Origin: an uncultured Oscillospiraceae bacterium
Lineage (GTDB): Bacteria; Bacillota; Clostridia; Oscillospirales; Oscillospiraceae
DNA: 64,000 nucleotides
Direction of reading: 5' to 3'
NCBI GenBank assembly: GCA_934591845.1
Contig: CAKTPO010000002.1
Span: 62,001-126,000, forward strand
Position numbers and translations under genes: made by a program. This document shows positions 37,364 to 45,675 of this stretch, one piece after another. Below the pieces are notes generated by a model. The model saw only the letters and a program-made list of their open reading frames with translations, made no database searches and was not told where the DNA came from. Position 1 is the stretch's first letter. Each line of letters begins with the position of its first letter.

Positions 37364-37870
37364 TCAGTATTCAGGCCCTATTGAGGCTTCCGTAGGCGAG
37401 GGGGCCGCATCGGAAGGAAAATCAAAGCCCTGGATTTTTCCGCCGGGGGCTGTATTGGTGATGTCCCCGCCAACGACCTGGTTTTTATACACCAGTACCG
37501 TGGCATATACCGGCTGGGTGGCTCCGGGGTAATTGGTCACCTCGTAAACGTAGCGCATGACTTTCTTTCCGGCAAATTTGCTCAGGTCGTAGTTCTGACA
37601 TTTTTGCAGGGCGTTGTACCGGTCAAATACCTCGTTGGACTCCTGGGGAATCAAAACCTGACCGGATTCCTTGGGGGTGTTCTGGACCTCCCAGCCGAAG
37701 CTTTTGAGAAAATGGATCCGCCCATCATTGCTGGCCAGGTCCTGGTGATCGGTGCGGAAGGTCTGTTGGCTGTTCCCTAAAAAGAGGATCAGCCCCAGCA
37801 GGGCAGCGGCCACAAGGGCCAGGATCAGCATTATTTTTTTGAAATCGACCTTTGCGGTCAATACAACCAT
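37364..37870 (-). CDS. DUF4830 domain membrane-anchored protein
   Basis: 168 aa. An N-terminal membrane anchor (about 12-32) is followed by an extracellular domain with the DUF4830 pattern: IHFLKSFGWEV, FDRYNALQKCQNYDL and RYVYEVTNYPG, then VLVYKNQVVGGDI. The family is found in Clostridia and has no known function. It is separated from ribU by the ribU promoter and lies divergent from the pseudouridine synthase gene. Confidence 0.82.
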   Translation of the reverse strand: MVVLTAKVDFKKIMLILALVAAALLGLILFLGNSQQTFRTDHQDLASNDGRIHFLKSFGWEVQNTPKESGQVLIPQESNEVFDRYNALQKCQNYDLSKFAGKKVMRYVYEVTNYPGATQPVYATVLVYKNQVVGGDITNTAPGGKIQGFDFPSDAAPSPTEASIGPEY

Positions 37871-37940
37871 ATCGCATTCCCTCCCGAAATGTTTTCGTCA
37901 AATCTTATGAGCCGGGGCAAGGGAATAGAACGGAGAAGCT

Positions 37941-38651
37941 ATGGAACGATTGGACAAATTCTTGTGCGACAGCGGTGCAGGCACCCGGAGCCAGGTAAAA
38001 GCCATGCTCAAGGCCGGCCGGGTCACGGTGGACGGAAAACCTGCCAAAGACCCGGCACTGAAAATCGATGGCACGAAACAGCAGATCATGCTGGACGGAG
38101 AACTTATGGGCGGCTTTCAGCGCCGGGTGGTGCTGCTGAACAAGCCCCAGGGATATGTCACCGCTACAGAGGATGCCCGTGATCAGACCGTTATGGATCT
38201 GCTTCCGGAGACCATGAGGCACTGGGATTTGAAGCCGGTGGGGAGACTGGATAAGGCAACGGAAGGCCTCTTGCTGCTGACCAATGACGGAGAACTGCTG
38301 CACCGACTGATCAGCCCCAAAAAGGAAGTACCCAAGGTGTACTATGCCCTGCATGAGGGTACAGCGGGACAGGAGGATGTGACGGCCTTTTCCCAGGGCA
38401 TCACCCTGCGGGACGGAACTGTCTGCCTCCCGGCGGCTCTGGTGCCTTTGGGGCCGGGGGAGAGCCAAATCACGGTTTGTGAGGGAAAATATCACCAGGT
38501 CCGGCGGATGATGGCAGCTCGGAACATGACCGTTACCTATCTGGAACGGAGAAAAGAAGGAAATCTTGAATTGGGAGCGCTTCCCAGAGGCCAGGTGCGG
38601 CTGCTCAAAGAGGAAGAAATCCGGGAATTGGAAGCATTGTGCGGAATGTAG
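37941..38651 (+). CDS. RsuA/RluB family rRNA pseudouridine synthase
   Basis: 236 aa. An N-terminal S4 RNA-binding domain (MERLDKFLCDSGAGTRSQVK, about 1-60) precedes the synthase core with catalytic Asp in GRLDKATEGLLLLTND and the family motif EGKYHQVRRMM. It isomerises a uridine in rRNA; the short form and KVYYAL motif resemble RsuA (16S U516) more than RluB, but the target is not decidable. Start follows GGAGAAGCT. Confidence 0.9.
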   Translation: MERLDKFLCDSGAGTRSQVKAMLKAGRVTVDGKPAKDPALKIDGTKQQIMLDGELMGGFQRRVVLLNKPQGYVTATEDARDQTVMDLLPETMRHWDLKPVGRLDKATEGLLLLTNDGELLHRLISPKKEVPKVYYALHEGTAGQEDVTAFSQGITLRDGTVCLPAALVPLGPGESQITVCEGKYHQVRRMMAARNMTVTYLERRKEGNLELGALPRGQVRLLKEEEIRELEALCGM

Positions 38652-38769
38652 ACAAAAGAAATCAGCAAAATGACAGAACTTTTTGACCATCATTTGGAAT
38701 AGCTGTCAGCCAACTGGCAAGAATACCTAAAAATCACGTGTTAATTTGCAATAAAATGTCAAAAGGTAC

Positions 38770-38798
38770 TTGCAAACTGCGCAAAACTTGTGTATAAT
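38770..38798 (+). promoter_or_regulatory. Sigma-A promoter of the PucR-type regulator gene
   Basis: TTGCAA, 17-base spacer, TATAAT, 57 bases upstream of the start codon. Confidence 0.75.
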
Positions 38799-38855
38799 AA
38801 CAGTGCAATTTTGTGGAATGCGTATTTATGCAACATTCTAAGGAGGGGCACCCAT

Positions 38856-39944
38856 ATGTCCAACAGTGTATTTCAAAGCGTGATCGTTCAATTAAAGGAC
38901 ATTTCCGACAGAACCTTCGGTGTAATCGATACAGAAGGTTGCGTTGTGTCCTGTACTGACGTCTCTTTGCTGGGAGAGCGTTGGCCCGATGCCGCCCTGC
39001 GTATTGGCGGCGGTGTGGACGGAATTACGGTTTTCGCCCAAAAATGCTTTAAGGCCATTGTCGGCAGCTCCAATTTGTATGAATATGCCGTTTTCTGCTC
39101 CGGCGATGATGAAACGGCAAAGTCTTTCTGCTCCATGGCCTATATTGCCCTGAATGATGCCAAAATCTTCTATGAGGAAAAGCATGACCGGGGTACTTTC
39201 GTAAAAAATATCATTATGGACAATATTCTGCCCGGTGATATTTATATCCGGGCCAAGGAACTGCACTTTGCCACAGATGCCCCCAGAGCCGTGTTCCTCA
39301 TCCGTCAGGTGGGCCGCAGTGATGTGGCCACGGTGGATGTGCTTTCCGGCATGTTCCCGGATAAGATGCAGGACTTTGTTCTCAGTGTCAACGAGAGCGA
39401 CGTGGCGGTGATCAAGCAGATCACGGCCAATACCCCCAGCGAGGAACTGGAAAAAATCGCTGTAAACATCGAAAACACCCTGAAAAACGAGCTGCGCATC
39501 AAGACTTCCATCGGTATCGGCACGGTATCCGAGCATCTGCGGGAGCTGGCGGATTCCTATAAAGAGGCCCAGACCGCCATTGAAGTGGGCAAGGTTTTTG
39601 ATACGGAAAAGAGCATCATGCGCTATGAGAATCTGGGTATTGGCCGTCTGATTTATCAGCTGCCCACGACCCTGTGCGAGATTTTCCTCAGTGAGATTTT
39701 CAAGAAAAGCTCCATTGACTGCCTGGACCAGGAGACCCTCTTTACCATCAACAAGTTCTTTGAGAACAATCTGAACGTTTCTGAGACTTCCCGGAAGCTG
39801 TTTGTACACCGGAATACCCTGGTATACCGGCTGGAAAAAATCAAAAAGCTCACCGGCCTGGATTTGCGCCAGTTTGACCACGCCATTGTATTTAAGGTAG
39901 CACTGATGGTCAGAAAGTACCTGTCCTCCCGGGAGACCCGGTGA
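38856..39944 (+). CDS. PucR/CdaR-type transcriptional regulator
   Basis: 362 aa. The N-terminal part (about 1-110; VIVQLKDISDRTFGVIDTEG) resembles the sugar-diacid-recognition or PAS-like sensor of CdaR. A GGDEF-like middle domain (about 140-265) follows. The C-terminal helix-turn-helix (about 300-360) reads NKFFENNLNVSETSRKLFVHRNTLVYRLEKI, the hallmark of the PucR C-terminal family. Start ATG 38856 follows AGGAGGGG. It has its own promoter and terminator and no obvious target operon next to it, so the ligand and regulon remain unknown. Confidence 0.85.
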   Translation: MSNSVFQSVIVQLKDISDRTFGVIDTEGCVVSCTDVSLLGERWPDAALRIGGGVDGITVFAQKCFKAIVGSSNLYEYAVFCSGDDETAKSFCSMAYIALNDAKIFYEEKHDRGTFVKNIIMDNILPGDIYIRAKELHFATDAPRAVFLIRQVGRSDVATVDVLSGMFPDKMQDFVLSVNESDVAVIKQITANTPSEELEKIAVNIENTLKNELRIKTSIGIGTVSEHLRELADSYKEAQTAIEVGKVFDTEKSIMRYENLGIGRLIYQLPTTLCEIFLSEIFKKSSIDCLDQETLFTINKFFENNLNVSETSRKLFVHRNTLVYRLEKIKKLTGLDLRQFDHAIVFKVALMVRKYLSSRETR

Positions 39945-39971
39945 GACCGGGGGACTGCATATTTTGTCTTC

Positions 39972-40013
39972 TGCGGGGATGGCCACAAACCGTCCCCGCA
40001 TTCTTCTTTTTTG
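39972..40013 (+). terminator. Terminator of the PucR-type gene
   Basis: TGCGGGGA / TCCCCGCA stem followed by TTCTTCTTTTTT. Confidence 0.82.
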
Positions 40014-40158
40014 CGGAAAGGGAAGTGCTGGTTGCGGTCTGCGTTTTTATGTTTACCAGATGTGGAAGAAAATCCCTGCCGAATGGGGAAAATCAATGTC
40101 ACAAATAAAAAGTTTTTGTTAAAAAATATGAAATACGCCCATGTTTTATGGCTCCTCA

Positions 40159-40187
40159 TTGACTTTTAGGCCGATTTGTGGTACAAT
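40159..40187 (+). promoter_or_regulatory. Sigma-A promoter of the ftsEX operon
   Basis: TTGACT, 17-base spacer, TACAAT, 79 bases upstream of the ftsE start. Confidence 0.78.
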
Positions 40188-40266
40188 TCCCCTACATTGC
40201 GTGTAATGCCCCAGGTATTTCTCAAGAAGGTATCAGGGGCAAAGCGGATATTTCGACTGGAGATAG

Positions 40267-40941
40267 ATGCAAATGATTGAATTTACAGATGTCGTAAAAA
40301 GCTACGAACAGGGCAATAAGGCTCTGAACGGCGTTACCATGCAAATCGATGACGGGGAGTTTTGCTTCCTGGTGGGCCCTTCCGGCTCCGGCAAGTCCAC
40401 CATCATCAAATTGATCACCGGCGAGTTGCGGCCGACCTCCGGCACGGTGAAGGTCAACGGCTTTACCTTGGAGCGGATCCGCAAGCGGGAGATCCCTCTG
40501 CTGCGCCGTACCGTTGGCGTTGTGTTCCAGGACTTCCGTCTGATCCCCAACATGACCGTGTATGACAACGTGGCTTTCGCCATGCGTGTTATTGGAGCCC
40601 GGGAACGGGAAATCCGGGATCGTGTGCCCTATGTGTTGGAGCTGGTAGGTCTGGAAAACAAGGCCAACCGCCATCCCGGCGAAATGTCCGGCGGTGAGCA
40701 GCAGCGTCTGGCCATTGCCAGAGCCCTGGTCAATAACCCCTCTACCATCATTGCCGACGAGCCCACCGGTAACCTGGACCCTGCCAGATCCTTTGAAATC
40801 ATGGCTCTGCTGCAGGAAATCAACAACCTGGGCACCACGGTGCTGGTTGTCACCCATGAAAAAAACCTGGTGGAGCTGTTCGCCAAGCGTGTGATTGCCA
40901 TTGATGATGGCTATGTGGTCAGTGACGGCAGAGAGAGGTAA
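40267..40941 (+). CDS. ftsE: Cell division ATP-binding protein FtsE
   Basis: 224-aa ABC ATPase. Walker A is GPSGSGKST, the signature is MSGGEQQRLAIARAL, Walker B is STIIADEPTGNLD, and the switch His is in VVTHEKN. FtsE energises FtsX to control peptidoglycan hydrolases at the septum or side wall. The first ATG (40267) is four bases from GGAG; ATG 40273 would give a better spacing and the usual MIEF start, so either is possible. ftsX follows after six bases. Confidence 0.94.
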   Translation: MQMIEFTDVVKSYEQGNKALNGVTMQIDDGEFCFLVGPSGSGKSTIIKLITGELRPTSGTVKVNGFTLERIRKREIPLLRRTVGVVFQDFRLIPNMTVYDNVAFAMRVIGAREREIRDRVPYVLELVGLENKANRHPGEMSGGEQQRLAIARALVNNPSTIIADEPTGNLDPARSFEIMALLQEINNLGTTVLVVTHEKNLVELFAKRVIAIDDGYVVSDGRER

Positions 40942-40947
40942 GCAGAT

Positions 40948-41835
40948 ATGAAGTTTAGTAACATCGGATATCTTATGAAAGAGGGCTTCCGTGGCATTTT
41001 CCTCCACGGATTCATGTCTTTCGCCGCCGTGTGCGTGACGGTGGCCTGCCTGATCATCGTGGGCAGTTTCTCTATTTTGGCATACAACCTGGATGTTATG
41101 GTTCAGGAATTGAACCAGACCAGTGAAATTCTGGTCTACGTGGACAGCGACCTTTCGGATGCGGAGGCCCGGAGCATCGGAACGAAAATCAACGCCCTGC
41201 CCAATATTTTGCAGTCTACCTTCGTATCCCGGGAAGATGCTCTGAAAGAATTCGTTGCCGACCACAATGACGATTCTGTTTTTACCGGCGTTCAGGCTAC
41301 GGATCTGCGGCACCGGTATGTGGTCACCCTGGAAGACAACACCATCATGCAGCAGACCGATGAGCAGCTGCGGCAAATCCCCGGGGTGGCAGATACCAAG
41401 GCCGCCTACGCTTTGGCCCAGGGCTTTACCACCATTCAGCAGGTGCTGCACATTGCCTCTGTGGCGTTGATCGCAGTGCTGCTGGTCATTTCTCTGTTGA
41501 TTATTTCCAATACGGTCAAGCTTGCCATGTATGACCGCCGTGATGAAATCGCCATTATGAAAATGGTCGGTGCCACCAACGGCTTTATCCGGCTTCCCTT
41601 TATGGTAGAAGGTTTCTCCCTGGGTATGATCGGTGCGGTGCTGGCGTTCGGACTGGAATGGGTGGGTTATGATGCATTGGTTGAGAAAGTTTCCAAGGTG
41701 GATGCCTTGAAGCTCTTTACCTTTGTACCCTTTGAAAGTTTGCTGCTGCCCATGATCATTGTCTTTGCTGCAGCCGGTCTGTTTGTCGGTGTGGTCGGCA
41801 GCTGGACTTCCATCCGGAAATTCATGGATGTGTAA
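40948..41835 (+). CDS. ftsX: Cell division protein FtsX
   Basis: 295 aa. One N-terminal helix (about 20-45), an extracellular loop (about 46-165, SEILVYVDSDLSDAEAR) that in the family binds the hydrolase activator, then three C-terminal helices (about 170-195, 220-245, 265-290) with the MacB/FtsX motif DEIAIMKMVGATNGFIRLPF. It passes ATP-driven changes in FtsE to coiled-coil M23 proteins outside, here probably encoded by the next two genes. Confidence 0.94.
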   Translation: MKFSNIGYLMKEGFRGIFLHGFMSFAAVCVTVACLIIVGSFSILAYNLDVMVQELNQTSEILVYVDSDLSDAEARSIGTKINALPNILQSTFVSREDALKEFVADHNDDSVFTGVQATDLRHRYVVTLEDNTIMQQTDEQLRQIPGVADTKAAYALAQGFTTIQQVLHIASVALIAVLLVISLLIISNTVKLAMYDRRDEIAIMKMVGATNGFIRLPFMVEGFSLGMIGAVLAFGLEWVGYDALVEKVSKVDALKLFTFVPFESLLLPMIIVFAAAGLFVGVVGSWTSIRKFMDV

Positions 41836-41855
41836 CCTCTGCGGGATAGATAGAT

Positions 41856-43076
41856 ATGAGACATTCCGCAACCCGAAAACATCTGCTGGCAGCGGCCCTT
41901 GCCTGTGCCTTGGCACTGGCAACGGTTCCGCTTCCCGCCTCGGCCTCCCATAAAACCGACAAGCTCAAAGACGAGTTGGGAGGATTAAAAGAAAAAAACG
42001 CATCCATCCAATCGGAAATTGATGCCATCCGGCAACAGTATACAACCACCTCCAATCAAATTCAGGACCTGGTGAATCAGAAAAACGCAGTGGACCAGGA
42101 AATCGCCTTGCTCCATGAGCAGATCCTCAACATCAATGATCAGGTCATTGCCTATGGCCAGCTGATTGCCGATGCCCAGGATCAGCTGGATGACTCCAAT
42201 GCCCGGCTGGATGAGTTGAACGAAAAGCACAAGCTTCGCATCCGGGCCATGGAGGAGGCGGGAAACGTCAGCTATTGGCAGGTTCTGTTCCAGGCCAGCA
42301 GTTTTACAAATTTCCTGGACCGGCTGACTCTTATTGAGGAAATCGCCGCCGCAGACCAACGCCGTATAGACGAGATCCAGCAGGTGGCCACGGAGGTCAG
42401 CTCCACCCAGGCCCAAATGCAGCAGGAACTGCGGGAATTGGGCGATGCCCAGGCCCAGCTGACGGAAAGCGAAAGCCTTCTGGCGGAAAAGCGCACGGAG
42501 TCTGACGAATTGCTCAGAACCCTGGCCAGCCAACGGGAGGAATTTGAGCTGCTGCTGGATGATTCCGAGGCCAAGCAGGATGCCCTGATGAAAGAGATCG
42601 CCCAGAAGCAGAAAGAGCTTTCCAATGCAGAGTATGAGGAACGCCTGGCGAAGCTCGCCTTGCAGGGCCAGAATCCCCCCTCTAACGCCACCTGGATCAC
42701 CCCGGTTTCCGGCTACACCATTACCAGCCCCTTTGGTATGCGTGTACATCCCATTTATAAGTATCAGCTCAAGCACAATGGCATTGATATGGCCTGCCCC
42801 CAGGGGACACCCATTTACGCAACTCGGGCCGGAACCGTCACCACCGCCTCTTATCAGGCAGGCGGTGCAGGCTATTATGTCAGCATTAACCATGGAGATG
42901 GTTTTGGTACCATTTATATGCACATGACCAATTATGTTGTCAGCAAAGGCCAGAAGGTCACAGCCGGACAATTGATCGGCTATGTGGGCAGTACCGGCCT
43001 TTCCACAGGCCCCCATCTACATTTTGGCGTTTCCTACGCCGGTACCTATGTGAATCCAATGGCCTACATCGGATAA
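41856..43076 (+). CDS. Coiled-coil M23 peptidoglycan hydrolase (EnvC-like), copy 1
   Basis: 406 aa. A signal peptide (about 1-33, ending ASAS) is followed by a long coiled coil (about 35-270) and a LytM/M23 domain (about 285-406). The zinc ligands are complete: HNGID (H-x3-D) and GPHLHFG (H-x-H), so unlike E. coli EnvC this should be an active endopeptidase. The coiled coil is the part expected to contact the FtsX loop. Lies 20 bases after ftsX and 16 before its paralogue. Confidence 0.9.
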   Translation: MRHSATRKHLLAAALACALALATVPLPASASHKTDKLKDELGGLKEKNASIQSEIDAIRQQYTTTSNQIQDLVNQKNAVDQEIALLHEQILNINDQVIAYGQLIADAQDQLDDSNARLDELNEKHKLRIRAMEEAGNVSYWQVLFQASSFTNFLDRLTLIEEIAAADQRRIDEIQQVATEVSSTQAQMQQELRELGDAQAQLTESESLLAEKRTESDELLRTLASQREEFELLLDDSEAKQDALMKEIAQKQKELSNAEYEERLAKLALQGQNPPSNATWITPVSGYTITSPFGMRVHPIYKYQLKHNGIDMACPQGTPIYATRAGTVTTASYQAGGAGYYVSINHGDGFGTIYMHMTNYVVSKGQKVTAGQLIGYVGSTGLSTGPHLHFGVSYAGTYVNPMAYIG

Positions 43077-43092
43077 TTCCAAAGGAGACTCT

Positions 43093-44379
43093 ATGAAAAA
43101 TCGCAAAAAATTGGTTTCCATTCTCGCAGGGATCATGGCCGCCATCATGGTGCTGACCCTGGTGTTGAGCTTGCTGCCCACCCGGGCTTATGCGGCTTCT
43201 TCCAGCGAGATCCGAAAGCAGATCAATCAGCTGAGGGACCAGAAATCAGAACTGAAATCCCAAATTGAGGACCTGAAAAAGCAGTACCAGGCCAACAAAG
43301 ATGACATTGCGGACATCGTATCCCGCAAAAACATCATTGACCAGGAAATCGGTCTGCTCCACGCGCAGCTGGACAATATAAATGAGCAGATTTCTGCCTT
43401 TGGCGTTCTGATTGCGGACAAGCAGGATGAACTGGACAACGCCCAGGCGCATTACGACCAGCTGAATGCGGAATACCGGGTTCGTGTCCGCACCATGGAG
43501 GAGGAGGGAACGCTCAGCTATTGGGAAGTTCTGTTTAAGGCCAACAGCTTCTCGGACCTCTTGGACCGCATGAGCATGATCGAGGAGATCGCCGCTTCGG
43601 ACAATCGCCGTCTGAAAGAACTGGACGAGGCCACCCAGGCCGTTGCCAAGGCCCAGTCGGAACTGGAAACGGAAAAGGCGGATTTGGAGACTACAAAAGA
43701 GGAACTGAATGCCACCCAGGCAGAACTGGACGACAAGCGTTCCGAGGCCGATGAGGTCATTGCAGAACTGATTGCCAAAGGTGTGGAACTGGAAGGCATG
43801 AAAACAGACCTGGAAGCGGAAGACGAAAATCTTCTCAAGCAGATCGCCCAGATGGAAAAGGAATACAACAGTGCCAAGCACCAGGAGTGGCTGGCCTATA
43901 TGGCCACCTATACTACGGTGCCCCCGGCTACCACCGCTGCAGCCTCCGGTTCCGGTTCCAGCACCGGCACCAGCACCCCCAGCTCCGGCGGTAACTGGCT
44001 CCGACCCTGTAGCTATACCTATATGTCCAGCCCCTTTGGCTTCCGGACCTCTCCCACCTCTGGCGCTTCCAGCTATCACCAGGGTGTGGACCTGGCAGCT
44101 CCTGCCAACACCCCCATCTACGCTTCCCGTGCCGGTGTGGTGACTACTGCCACCTATTCCAATAACGCCGGGTACTATGTGACCATCAACCATGGCGACG
44201 GATTCAGCTCTATTTACATGCACATGAATAACTATGTCGTGTCCTCCGGCCAGGCAGTATCCGCCGGTCAGCTGATCGGCTACGTAGGCCGTACCGGCAT
44301 TGCCACAGGCTATCATCTGCACTTCGGCATTGCCTACAACGGCGCCTACGTCAACCCCTGCGCCTACGTGTCTCTGTAA
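43093..44379 (+). CDS. Coiled-coil M23 peptidoglycan hydrolase (EnvC-like), copy 2
   Basis: 428 aa, a tandem paralogue of the preceding gene. Signal or anchor segment (about 1-33, ending AYAA), coiled coil (about 35-275) and a Ser/Gly/Thr/Pro-rich flexible linker (about 280-305, absent in copy 1). The M23 domain has HQGVD and YHLHFG, so the zinc site is intact. The coiled coils share blocks such as the RVR-MEEEG-LSYWEVLF region with copy 1. Two hydrolases under one FtsEX suggest division of labour. A strong 17-bp inverted repeat follows the stop codon. Confidence 0.9.
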   Translation: MKNRKKLVSILAGIMAAIMVLTLVLSLLPTRAYAASSSEIRKQINQLRDQKSELKSQIEDLKKQYQANKDDIADIVSRKNIIDQEIGLLHAQLDNINEQISAFGVLIADKQDELDNAQAHYDQLNAEYRVRVRTMEEEGTLSYWEVLFKANSFSDLLDRMSMIEEIAASDNRRLKELDEATQAVAKAQSELETEKADLETTKEELNATQAELDDKRSEADEVIAELIAKGVELEGMKTDLEAEDENLLKQIAQMEKEYNSAKHQEWLAYMATYTTVPPATTAAASGSGSSTGTSTPSSGGNWLRPCSYTYMSSPFGFRTSPTSGASSYHQGVDLAAPANTPIYASRAGVVTTATYSNNAGYYVTINHGDGFSSIYMHMNNYVVSSGQAVSAGQLIGYVGRTGIATGYHLHFGIAYNGAYVNPCAYVSL

Positions 44380-44380
44380 A

Positions 44381-44419
44381 TATTCTTCCCACATTTCCCA
44401 GAGAAATGTGGGAAGAATA
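44381..44419 (+). repeat. Perfect 17-bp inverted repeat between the M23 and S41 genes
   Basis: TATTCTTCCCACATTTC and its exact complement, with a 5-base loop, starts one base after the stop codon. It is followed by CTATAAAATAGG, not a T-run, so it is a strong RNA hairpin (stability element or partial terminator) rather than a classic terminator. Confidence 0.85.
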
Positions 44420-44449
44420 CTATAAAATAGGAGAGAGGATTTAAAGACA

Positions 44450-45613
44450 ATGAAAAAGAAAGTATTGCTTGTTCTTTCTTATGTTCTGGTGGCCGCCTTG
44501 GCTTGCGGGGCTACGCTGGGCATTGTATACTACGGAACCGGGTACTCCAAACTCGATGAATTGGAAAACCTGATATTCCTCCGTTTTGCCGGAGATGCGG
44601 ACCAGACGGCTATGGAAGATGCAGCGGCTTATGCTATGGTCGATGCCCTGGGGGATCGGTGGAGCTACTATATTCCGGCGGCGGATTTTGATGCTTTTCA
44701 GGACAACGCCAACAATGCCTATGTGGGCATCGGTGTTTCTGTAACGGCATTGGAGGACGGTACCGGTTTCTTGGTTGCGAAGGTGGAGCCTGGCGGACCT
44801 GCGGACCAGGGAGGCATGGAGGTTGGCGACATCATCATCCAGGTGGAAGACCAGAGTGTAGAGGGGCTGACGGTCTCGGAACTTTCCAAGCGCATCAAGG
44901 GGGAAGAAGACACTTCTGTGACCATTACGGTCCTGCGGGAAGGGGAGGGCATCAGCCTGTACCTGACCCGGAAACGGGTGCAAACCGCCGTTGCCAGGGG
45001 CAGTATGCTGAACGAGCATGTGGGCCTGGTGACCATTACCAACTTTGATGAACGCTGCGCCGACGAGACCATTTCCGCCATTCAAAAGGTTCTGGACCAG
45101 GGGGCGGATATGCTGCTCTTTGACGTTCGGAACAATCCCGGCGGCTATGTCGATGAACTGTGCAGGGTCCTCGATTACCTGCTCCCGGAGGGAAACCTTA
45201 TCCGCATGGTGGGGACCGATGAAAAAGAGGAAACCAAGACCTCTGACGAAACCTGCGTGAAAGTACCCATGGCTGTATTGGTCAATGCGGATTCCTATTC
45301 CGCCGCAGAGCTTTTTGCAGCGGATCTGCGGGAATACGGTGTGGCAAAAATCTTCGGTGAACAGACCTGCGGCAAGGGCTTCTATCAGAATCTCTTCCAG
45401 TTTCAGGATGGCTCTGCCGTGGGCCTGTCCATTGGCAGATACTATACATCCAAGGGCGAAAACCTGGAGGGTGTGGGTCTGACCCCAGACGTAGAAGTGA
45501 AGATGAACGATACGGAAAAAGCCCAGCTTCTTGGCGGCCTTTTGGAGGCGGAAAACGACCCCCAGCTTCAGGAGGCCCTGAACTACCTGATGGACAAGGT
45601 CGTAAAACCCTGA
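44450..45613 (+). CDS. S41 family carboxy-terminal processing protease (CtpA-like)
   Basis: 387 aa. Membrane anchor (about 5-27), N-terminal helical part, PDZ domain (about 90-170; VAKVEPGGPADQGGMEVGD), then the S41 protease core. The Ser-Lys dyad can be placed at S284 (DSYSAAE) and K309 (GEQTCGKG), 25 residues apart as in Tsp. It cleaves exported proteins at their C-termini. The position after FtsEX and the two hydrolases suggests it trims or degrades wall hydrolases or their partners. Start follows AGGAGAG. Confidence 0.92.
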   Translation: MKKKVLLVLSYVLVAALACGATLGIVYYGTGYSKLDELENLIFLRFAGDADQTAMEDAAAYAMVDALGDRWSYYIPAADFDAFQDNANNAYVGIGVSVTALEDGTGFLVAKVEPGGPADQGGMEVGDIIIQVEDQSVEGLTVSELSKRIKGEEDTSVTITVLREGEGISLYLTRKRVQTAVARGSMLNEHVGLVTITNFDERCADETISAIQKVLDQGADMLLFDVRNNPGGYVDELCRVLDYLLPEGNLIRMVGTDEKEETKTSDETCVKVPMAVLVNADSYSAAELFAADLREYGVAKIFGEQTCGKGFYQNLFQFQDGSAVGLSIGRYYTSKGENLEGVGLTPDVEVKMNDTEKAQLLGGLLEAENDPQLQEALNYLMDKVVKP

Positions 45614-45618
45614 TATAA

Positions 45619-45661
45619 AAAGAAATGCGAATCGGTTTTGGCGCCGATTCGCATTTCTTTA
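45619..45661. terminator. Bidirectional terminator between ctpA and the phosphomutase gene
   Basis: A 17-bp stem AAAGAAATGCGAATCGG and its complement, loop TTTTGGCG, with T-rich ends on both strands. Confidence 0.88.
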
Positions 45662-45675
45662 AGTCTCTGAACTCC

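Larger units (their letters stand above)
39945..40266 (+). other. 322-base intergenic region between the PucR-type gene and ftsE
   Basis: It contains the terminator at 39972-40013 and the ftsE promoter at 40159-40187. Between them (40014-40158) the sequence is AT-rich and holds no convincing ORF or RNA. The roughly 70-nt leader before ftsE has a weak TGCCCC / GGGGCA pairing. Confidence 0.7.

Noticed and set aside
41856..44379. Two adjacent M23 genes as one gene split by a frameshift
   Set aside because: Each has its own signal peptide, coiled coil and complete M23 domain, with a normal ribosome-binding site between them.
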